From Acholoe squamosa (Eukaryota; Annelida; Polychaeta; Phyllodocida; Polynoidae): 64,000 bases of DNA. Both the position numbers and the translations under genes were made by a program. This document shows positions 56,384 through 64,000 of this stretch, piece after piece. Every line of letters starts with the position of its first letter. The first letter of the stretch is position 1. A model generated the notes under the pieces. It was given only the letters and a program-made list of their open reading frames with translations. It did no database searches and was not told the origin of the DNA. The stretch covers positions 29,242,030 through 29,306,029 of the forward strand of contig OX439040.1 of assembly GCA_949317995.1 (NCBI GenBank). The letters run 5' to 3'.

Positions 56384-57370
56384 CCGCAGTCCTCCCTAAG
56401 GGACCCGACTAGTCTATTGGCATAATCCTGTAGGCCGTACAGTATTCTTCATCCATCCGGACTAGAATACCGGATGATCCACAAGGATGACTCCTGAGGT
56501 CCCGGTTGGACTACTAACCCATCCGGGTGCGATGTTGACCACATGACATCTACAACCTAGTTATAAAAGGGACTACAGCGCACAGATGTACCCAATATCC
56601 AACTGGAACTATACATCTGTGGGGAGACACACTCGCGGATAGTGCCGTTGTGGTATCCCATGATTGTTACATTCCTGATATTTTTAACCCGGACTATTCA
56701 ATATAACGGAGAAAGGAGCATATGACACAACCGTGGATAGTGTCATTATGTTTCCTATACTATATTATTTAAATTTACAAGACTTTAGCACACCGTAGAG
56801 GATTAGGGTAGCTGCCCTATCATCTCACATACTATAACCACAAGGATTAATTACACAAGTTCCACATAGCAGGAATGGACAATGCTCTATTATCAGAGCA
56901 ATGATACCAATATATATATATATCTTGTCATTTGAACTATTCCACCACCTGGACTAACCGGACTGTGTTCATCCATATTTATTTTTCTCTCTCCTGGACA
57001 GTCAATACCGTTCTGTGATCCGAATGAATATATGATAATATATTCGTATACTATAATGACTATGTCATTCTTGTTGATAAATATTCATAGTATGTTTGTA
57101 AAAAAAAACAAACCCAAAGGGTGTATGACGATTAAATATTATATTGTAATATATTTTCCATTCTGGATGTATACCGATTATTACTCTGTGATATACGATT
57201 TAATATCACTTCTATCCGGTTATATATATATTCATATATTGTCGTCTAATGACACATATATCCATAATGTTAATAACCTCTATTATTATAGATAGATATA
57301 ACTATAACATAACCCCATTGTTGGTTTTAAATAGTTTATTTATCCCCCAAGTTTTATCTAGTGGGGGTAG
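56384..57370 (+). other. AT-rich 3' region and polypurine tract of element C
   Basis: Non-coding. It contains an (AT)n stretch near 56911 and ends in the polypurine tract AGTGGGGGTAG (57360-57370) directly before the 3' LTR. A minor 87-codon frame at 57032 looks fortuitous. Confidence 0.7.
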
Positions 57371-57755
57371 TGTAGAGGTATGCATATATATATGTTACAT
57401 TATGGTCCTTTGGCGCGGTGGGTGAGTCAGCCAACCGGGCTTCGCCCTCCACTTCCCAGATAGGTGGCAGCATCTGTTCGGGTGGTGTGAGAGAGGCACG
57501 GGGTGGCGCCACTGTCCTTACCTATAAGAGGAGGACAGGGCTCAGTCGCCGCGTCAGAGATAGTGAGACCACCGCTGTATGAAGCTCTCTAAACCTAAGT
57601 AGAGAATCCGGCACCTGCTACAAACTATCCGAGCTACCTCCGGGTAGCCGTGTCTGCGTCATCCGAACTGTAATAAAAACCTGTTCGCATACACCTGAAT
57701 CCTCTTCTTGTTGACTTGTCTGTCGAATAGAGTAGAGGAAAAATAACCCGTTACA
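57371..57755 (+). mobile_element. 3' LTR of element C
   Basis: 385 bp, TGTAGAGGTATGC to CCGTTACA, with about seven substitutions and one indel against the 5' LTR. AATAAA and TATA motifs are kept. ATAG follows at 57756-57759. Confidence 0.95.
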
Positions 57756-57814
57756 ATAGTGTAATAACCAGAGAACCGAGCCGCCGGCCGATGTTTATTA
57801 CATCCCTCCTACCT

Positions 57815-58290
57815 TACTTTATTCCATGGGTATAACTTTTATAATAAACATTATTCGAGTGTCCAACAATGGCACCTGTGCCGTACGACCTAGTGACTAG
57901 TACTTACTTTATTTGAACCTAGATTTTTTTTTAATTCTATAATTTCCGTAGTATGTACCAGGTGAGTATCCCCCCTTATTATCATGATTAGTTACAATAC
58001 CTATGGGCTCCAACAGTGGACCGCCCGTTTTACCTCCCTAACTGTGTAATATTTCATGACTTAATCCAGATTATCAGCACCTACATTGGGCCGTTCTTAA
58101 ATTACTATTACTTAATCCAGACTAGAGCATGAACGACTTATAAAAATGACTTAATCCGGACTACCAGCACCAACAGTGGGCTGTTCTTAAATTGCTATTT
58201 ACTGAACGAGGTATATACAATTGATCACTGGAAATCCACGGTCTAGAAGGGCGCGGTAATACAGCATGCAGGAAGTGGGGCCATCCCTCC
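57815..58290 (-). other. 3' non-coding region of element E
   Basis: Between the end of the gag-like ORF and the shortened LTR. Short direct repeats occur (GACTTAATCCAGA / GACTTAATCCGGA near 58058 and 58148, and CAGCACCWACA). No gene. Confidence 0.55.
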
Positions 58291-58473
58291 CTTGTCCTGG
58301 CCACGGGGATCCTGCCGACTCTCTGGGCTGCCAGCCCTTATGCTGCTTGTCTTGTGCCCCGGGGGCTTCCAGGGGTGTTCAGGGCCTGGGTTTCCTGGCA
58401 GGTACTCAATCCCCCACCAGTACTCCCCCTTCCCCCTACTAACCCCCTTTGCACGCCCCCTCCCGGCTGTCCT

Positions 58474-61230
58474 TCAGCTTCCCGGCTGCTCCCTCCGGCG
58501 TCCCTGCCATCCCTTCTCACCGGCCACTGCCCGTCCCCTCTTCCTCCTTCCGCCGCCCGCTCTCCCTTCCGGTGACCACTCTCCCCGGTATCTTCCTTCG
58601 CCCTCCTGCCTACGAATCCTTTCCTCCAGGTCGCAGCTCAAGGGTGCCTCGGCTGGTCGCAGTGGCAGCGGCTGCGGGGTAACTCTGGAGGGCCCTGGGA
58701 GTGGCGGGATGAAGGGTGTGAGGGTCTGGTGGCCGTATCTCCCCTGGACCTGGGATGAGGGCGGCGGAAGTCCCACGCCCGAACCTTGGGGCCCGGCTAT
58801 CCCCATTGCTCCCAACGTCTGGATGGGAGGTCTACCCACTGCAGCCGACGGTGGGGGTCGCCCCACTCCCGGTGGGGGAGGTGGAGGTGGTGGTGGGGAC
58901 ACTCCTCCCTGACCCATCCCTGGGTCGTACCTCTGGACTGTGGTCGCGTAGTAGTGCGTACGCCACAGGGATGGGCCCACCAGCTCCACCCACCCATGTG
59001 CCCGCCCGCCTACGGGGGTGTACTCCTCACCCAGATCCGGGGATGGAGCCAGCCCCACCGCCCACTTCTGCAGCTTGTTGGGGTTGTCCACCCGCCGCCA
59101 GGGGATCCGCTGGTAGGTGTCCCCGATCCACAGCGGCCTCCCAGCCAGCAGGTCCATCTCTTCTGCCCGTGGTGGCTCCGGAAACTCCGCCCCGGGGATC
59201 CTCCCTCCCCACTCTTCCCTCCACTTCTCTCTCCTGAGCCCCGAACCCCGGCGGCCCCTCTCCTCCTCGTACCTCTCCTCAAACTCGCAGCGCCTCCTAT
59301 ACTCCCCATAGCTTTCACTCCCCCGGCCCTCTCGCCTCATCTCCTCGTCCACTCTTCTCTCCTCCCGCCTCCTCCTCTCCCTTTCCTCAGCCTGTCTCTC
59401 CTCCCTTTCTCTCCTATCCCGGTCTTCCCTCTCCTTCTTTTCGTGGGCCGCTCTCTCCTCTCTCTCTTTTCGATCTTCCCTCTCCTTCTTCTCTCTTTCA
59501 TCCTTCTCCTTCTTTTCTTTAGCCCATCTTTCCTCTCTTTCCTTCTTCTCCCTAGCAGTCTTCTCGTCCCTCTCCCTCTTCTCCACCGTCTCTTTCTTTT
59601 CCCTCACAGCCCTCTCTTCTCTCTCCCTTCTCTCCTTCTCCTCCCTTTCTTTCTTATCTTTATCCCTCCTTTCCCTTGCCGCTCTCTCCTCCTCTCTCTC
59701 CTTCCTCTCCTTTTCTCTTTTCTCTTTTGCCTCATATCTCTCTTTCCTCTCCTTCTCCTTCTTGTCTTTAGTCGCTTTCTCCTCGTCCCTCTCCTTCCTC
59801 TCCCTCTCTTTCTTGTCCTAAGCCACTCTCTCTTCATCTCTCTCCCTCCTCTCCCTCTCTTTACTTTCTTTTTTATCGCCTTCTCTTCCTCCCTCCCTTT
59901 CCTTTCCCTCTCCTTCCTGTCCTTGGTAGCCTTCTCCCCCTCTCTCTCTCTTCTCTTTGGCCGCCTTTGCTTCATCCCTCTCTTTCCTTTCTCTCTCCCC
60001 TCTCTCCTCGACCTGAATAGGGGCCCCGGGTAGCGGAGCGCCCCCCATCGTGACCGTGCGTGTTTCGGTCTCGGTCTCGGGCGCTGGGCTTTCCTCGCGG
60101 TCCAGCCCAGTAAGGGTGATCAACCTCCTGTCGGCCGCCTCCCCCGGAGATGCCGCCTCCTTGTCTGAGTCCGTAGTCAGGGGTATGCTACGGTAGGCCA
60201 CCACCTCCAATATGGGCCCCTCTTCCTCCCAATCCAGCGCCTCCTCCTCCAACTCCTGGCCGTCCTCCACCACTTGCGAGGCGATGAGGGTCTCTAGGGT
60301 GTTGTTGTTGGAGGTGTGGGGCTGAATAGGGGGCAGCGTGGTCTGGAGGATGCGCCTCACCTGCTCCGGCGGCAGCCCCTGGTGGGGGGACCCCACGGCA
60401 GCCGGCTGGCCCCCCACCTCCGTTGGGTCCACCGTGGCTGGCGAGGGGTGGTCTATCGACACCACCTCGCCCTCTGGGGTTCGCCACTGCCGACGCTGCA
60501 AGGCCTCCGCCAGAAGCTGCCGCTGATAGCGCTTCCGCATGGCCTCTTCGCCCCCAGTCCCGGCCTACCAGGGCGTACCCCGCAACCTGGTGCTATCATC
60601 CCCTGCGTCTGATTTATCCCCAGGGGCGTGGAGGTCCTGGCCCCATCCCCGCTCTCCGTCCTAGAGCTACCTCTGGGGCTGCCCTGCCTCAGCCATTCCG
60701 CAAACGGGTCTGTCCCTTCTCTTATAACCGCTCCCTGGCCCTCTCTGACCTCCCCGTGGGCCCTGTTGGGGTCCCAGTCTCGCGTGAGCTTCTCTCGTCC
60801 ATCTCTCTGGTGGCCCTCCCTTGCCTTATCGTTCTCTGCGCCACCAAACACCGAGCCACCGAAATGCCCCCCCACCGACCCACCGTCCGGTCCACCGAAC
60901 CGGCCACCGAGCTCACCACCGAACCCAGTCTCCTTCTGCTTTAGCCGCCGCACCAGGAGGCACCTGGTGACCAGCCACGCCTCTTGCTATACCCCCTTCC
61001 ACCCCGGGTGTTTTTTCCTTTGCTCTCTCGTCAACCCGATCTTCCACCACCCACTTTTTGTCGTCTGCCCCAGCGGTGTCGGTGGCGTCGGCCGCCGTAG
61101 TCACCGCCCCTCTTATTTTAACTGAGATTTCCTCATCCACCACCTGGATAAGCTCGCCCCACCTGCCTGCTCCTAACTGCTCCTCTAGGGCCTTCCTTTC
61201 CTCCTCCATTTTTAATTCACTAGCTGCCAT
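58474..61230 (-). pseudogene. gag: Charged gag-like ORF of element E
   Basis: Begins at ATG 61230 (MAASELKMEEERKALEEQLG), with frameshifts near 60930 and 60560 and one in-frame TAG at 59818-59820. The middle (about 60010-59300) is a very long Arg/Lys/Glu coiled coil (KEREERWAKEKKEKDERE). A compact domain follows (AGRPLWIGDTYQRIPWRRV, GWVELVGPSLWRTHYYATTV; 59150-58940), then a Pro-rich tail. No CCHC knuckle is seen. It reads like a structural protein; the WRTHYY domain might be capsid-derived. Plus-strand Leu/Pro frames across it are shadows. Confidence 0.6.
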
Positions 61231-61292
61231 GCCTTTTTGTTTACTCTGGTAAGCACGGATTCGTTAATGTAAACAACCACCGCTGCCACCAA

Positions 61293-61692
61293 TGTAATAA
61301 CCAGAGTCGACAACTTGTATAAAGAATGGAATATAAAGTTACAGCCGTTGTTGTTGTTTTATTTCTTAGAGACCTTAGGGACTAACAGGCACTTGTCATC
61401 AGTTACTTGCTTCTACTGATACTGGTACTTATATTTGCTTAGAGACGCCACTCTGCTCATGGACTAGAAACCAGCCACCGAACTTCCTTAGGAAGGCTTT
61501 CACGTAGGCCACCTGAGTGTCTGATCGCGTCTGCTAGAAAACCACCGAACACGGCGTTTTATAGCCCTGGCTGCCGATGGTGACGTCACACAGCTGTGAC
61601 GTCACTGCCGACGCGCCCCCTAGCGGCCACCGCGTGAACCCACCGCCGAGATTCGGTGGCCACCGCTGAGCCGTCGGCCGATGTTTATTACA
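61293..61692 (-). mobile_element. 5' LTR of element E
   Basis: 400 bp; minus strand TGTAATAAACATCGG to CTCTGGTTATTACA. Near-identical ends are found in the 44-bp copy at 57760-57803. GC-rich with CpGs at its start (minus strand). Confidence 0.9.
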
Positions 61693-61696
61693 ATAG

Positions 61697-63230
61697 ATTA
61701 TTCCATAAGTGAAATAACCTTTGCCAGAGGAGCCCACCGACACAGAAATAAGGCCTTATTTCACATATTTCATGTTATTTCAAATTGAAATAACACTTTA
61801 TGGAACAGCAAAATGTTGAAATAAGTCTATTTCAAAATGAATTAAAGTTTATGACCATTTAAATATCTCATTGAAATAGTCATTTAGGAGCAGCTCACAC
61901 TCTGCATAAATTAACACAATTTAAGATTACAGGTTTGCAGACCCCATTTGTGGTGGAAAGGGGACACTTGAGGTGATAAAACTGACCACAGGGCATTTGT
62001 GGATTCACCCCTCTGAGTGAATTACTTGTCATTTATAAACCCTCCGGTCTTGACTATAGCTCTTCAACTCTTTTCTCGTCGTTGTCGTCGTGATCAGCAT
62101 CACCCCATTTGATAGGTCACTGTATCATACCCTGTCTCCCACCATGTCTCTTCCTATGCCCCTTTATACTCTATTCATTTATAAGCTGAATCAATCTTTT
62201 CTGCCATCCTCTCCGACGTGTACCTCTGCTTCTGGTATCACCGATCCTAGCCTGCACACCCCCATCTGCTATGCATGCATGCCCACGCCCTCTGGCTGTG
62301 GCGGGCATGCTCCACTGAGTCGCCTGTGCCACTGCCGATACAAATCCATACAAGCCCGTTTTATGTGCGCGCAGTGTGTCCCATTGACTCTAATTCTCAC
62401 AGTGGCCTCATTCTGGTTGCACCAATGAGAATAGAGGTATAAAGTAGAGAGTGTAGCTGCAGCGGGCCGTGCTGGGACAATCAATCAGTGCCTTAATCAG
62501 CATGATAAAACAAAGAGCTTACTACGACCCACTGCACTCATGCTTTCTCAATGCGGCTCCCTCTAGCGTCTTTAACACGCTAATTGATCAAATCAATGGG
62601 ACTCTTTCTGCTAACTGCACACACACTGCCTTTCTATTGACCCTCTTTTTGCATGGTACTGCTCTTTACAATGTATGGGTAAGACATGTGACTTGAGGAG
62701 TATCAAAAGACTATCACGATCGCGTTCATTATGTCGACATATTCAGATAAATATATAAAAAAGAAGAAAAATTCATCTCTTAATTGATGCAGCAGGCTTC
62801 TGGTAGATCTACCCGTTACATCGAGATTAAGGGTCTGTAGACAGGCAATTATTGGCTAATGGAAGGCCCAAATAACAAGACGGTTCACAAACAAGATAGA
62901 ATGACATGTTCCTGGTGTAAAATATGCGTGTGTTTGTAACATTGCCTTGTCTTTCATTCATCTTCATTTGCACAAAGCCTAATCATATACACATTAATGG
63001 GCAGTAAAACCGTTGAAACACAACAGACAACCTAAATATTGGGAGTTCTTTTCATTCTTTGGGCATTGTTTGTCTCAGTGTTGTTGGTCTCAGTGTGGAA
63101 CTACCCCCAGTAAAGAAGGCAGGTTTTGATTGGTGCGACTGCGTAGGCAATTGGCAAGAAGGCTTAAAGGGACTGGCCTCACATCAGACGGGCAGGGGAG
63201 GGGGATCCAGGGGCATACATCTCACCAGGA
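61697..63230. other. Unassigned flank
   Basis: No gene is supported. Near the start TTCCATAAGTG (61701-61711) is inverted as CACTTTATGGAA (61794-61805) in a 105-bp unit, a possible tiny MITE. The rest shows only chance ORFs. Confidence 0.4.
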
Positions 63231-63234
63231 ACCC

Positions 63235-63860
63235 ACCACACACCCTCTATACTCTATCTGTGCACATCACACACCCTCTATACTCTATCTGTGCACATCA
63301 CACACCCTCTATACTCTATCTGTGCACATCACACATCCTCTATACTCTATCTGTGCACACCACATACCCTCTATACTCTATCTGTGCACATCACACACCC
63401 TCTATACTCTATCTGTGCACATCACACCCTCTATACTCTATCTGTGCACACCACACACCCTGTATACTCTATCTGTGCACATCACACACCCTCTATACTC
63501 TATCTGTGCACACCACACACCTTGTATACTCTATCTGTGCACACCACACATCCTCTATACTCTATCTGTGCACATCACACATCCTCTATACTCTATCTGT
63601 GCACACCACACACCCTCTATACTCTATCTGTGCACACCACACACCCTCTATACTCTATCTGTGCACACCACACATCCTCTATACTCTATCTGTGCACACC
63701 ACACACCCTGTATACTCTATCTGTGCACACCACACATCCTCTATACTCTATCTGTGCACACCACACACCCTGTATACTCTATCTGTGCACACCACACACC
63801 CTCTATACTCTATCTGTGCTTACCAGACACCCACCACACACCCTCTACACTCTATCTGTG
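63235..63860 (+). repeat. ACACCCTCTATACTCTATCTGTGCAC-type minisatellite
   Basis: About 20 copies of a 30-32 bp unit (ACACCCTCTATACTCTATCT plus GTGCACAYCAC). Because units vary between 29 and 32 bp, all three plus frames run long; none is a protein gene. A related degenerate end is at 63825-63860. Confidence 0.96.
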
Positions 63861-64000
63861 CTTGATTATATGGACACATTATTCATCTTAATTTTTAAAG
63901 TGTATACAAAGCTTCATTTTACTATTTTGTTGGTTCAATTTGTTCTCATAAGAGGATGATACTACCCTCCACCCAGGCATGTGACCATTGCTGCCTGCAC

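Larger units (their letters stand above)
40820..57755 (+). mobile_element. Gypsy element C (complete, with nested element B)
   Basis: A plus-strand Ty3/gypsy element with LTRs at both ends (40820-41203, 57371-57755) and TSD ATAG (40816-40819, 57756-57759). Order: primer-binding site, gag (41253-44003 and 46979-47480), protease, RT, RNase H, integrase, ORF3 (53323-56383), AT-rich 3' region, polypurine tract, LTR. Element B interrupts gag and the RT core is amplified five-fold, which accounts for the 16.9-kb length. About eight differences between LTRs suggest a recent insertion. Stops and frameshifts in every ORF mean it is inactive. Confidence 0.93.
57760..61692 (-). mobile_element. Gag-only LTR element E
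   Basis: Minus-strand element with a full LTR at 61293-61692 and a shortened 44-bp copy at 57760-57803 (same ends, about 356 bp of middle deleted). ATAG lies on both sides (57756-57759, 61693-61696). Next to the full LTR (minus strand) is T then TGGTGGCAGCGGTGG (61277-61291), a primer-binding site. GGTAGGAGGGA (minus strand, 57804-57814) is a fair polypurine tract. The only coding region is a charged gag-like ORF (58474-61230); no protease, RT or integrase was found, so it depends on others. Confidence 0.85.

Noticed and set aside
58786..60033. 415-residue Leu/Pro/Ser plus-strand frame that looks like a membrane protein
   Set aside because: It is antisense to the Arg/Lys/Glu coiled-coil gag-like ORF of element E, whose purine-rich codons give Leu/Ser/Pro on the other strand.
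61701..61805. 105-bp unit with TTCCATAAGTG inverted ends
   Set aside because: Arms are only about 11 bp with an indel and no target duplication; kept as a note only.
63059..63959. Three overlapping 220-270 residue frames with YTLSVHTTHP repeats
   Set aside because: Minisatellite translation; all three frames are open.

Overview
The window is metazoan nuclear DNA, most likely from a marine invertebrate. It has no bacterial-type operons. It carries APE-type LINEs, Ty3/gypsy LTR retrotransposons, a tRNA-like Pol III unit, foldback repeats and minisatellites. The phylum cannot be read from the sequence. Host coding content is nearly absent: one weak candidate exon (15.2 kb) and one unidentified basic ORF at the left edge. 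Everything else recognisable is mobile or repetitive, in nested layers.

Layout. 1-480: unidentified basic ORF. 1.18-4.09 kb: higher-order minisatellite block with inverted ends, split by a solo LTR with TACT target-site duplications (TSD). 4.10-11.7 kb: minus-strand gypsy element A, with deletions and an inverted capsid segment. 11.7-17.1 kb: mostly unassigned DNA, ending in an LTR end (F). 17.155-35.093 kb: minus-strand gypsy element D, interrupted by LINE-1 (19.5-23.06 kb) and LINE-2 (26.15-31.2 kb). LINE-2 encodes a NADAR (YbiA-like) domain and is itself interrupted by a 667-bp LTR element. 35.4-40.6 kb: a MITE candidate, two 60-bp satellite blocks flanking a large inverted repeat, a tRNA-like sequence and microsatellites. 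40.820-57.755 kb: plus-strand gypsy element C with 384/385-bp LTRs, interrupted in gag by a deletion derivative of the A family (element B) and carrying five tandem copies of its RT core. 57.760-61.692 kb: minus-strand gag-only LTR element E, abutting C. 63.2-63.9 kb: minisatellite.

Three points stand out. (1) The 667-bp element inside LINE-2 looks like a TRIM (terminal-repeat retrotransposon in miniature). Its two 149-bp LTRs each carry a folded tRNA-Ala-like gene with A box, B box and T4 terminator, and its primer-binding site is complementary over 14 nt to the CCA-tailed 3' end of that same tRNA. This suggests an LTR element that carries its own primer gene. (2) Elements A, B and C share a long third ORF downstream of pol (zinc-finger plus coiled-coil) that I do not recognise as env or any named accessory protein; D may have a diverged version. 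(3) LINE-2 joins an ORF1-like C-terminal region to a NADAR domain. Almost all coding sequence is broken by stops and frameshifts, so these are mostly relics, although the LTR pairs of C and of the TRIM are still about 98-99% alike.
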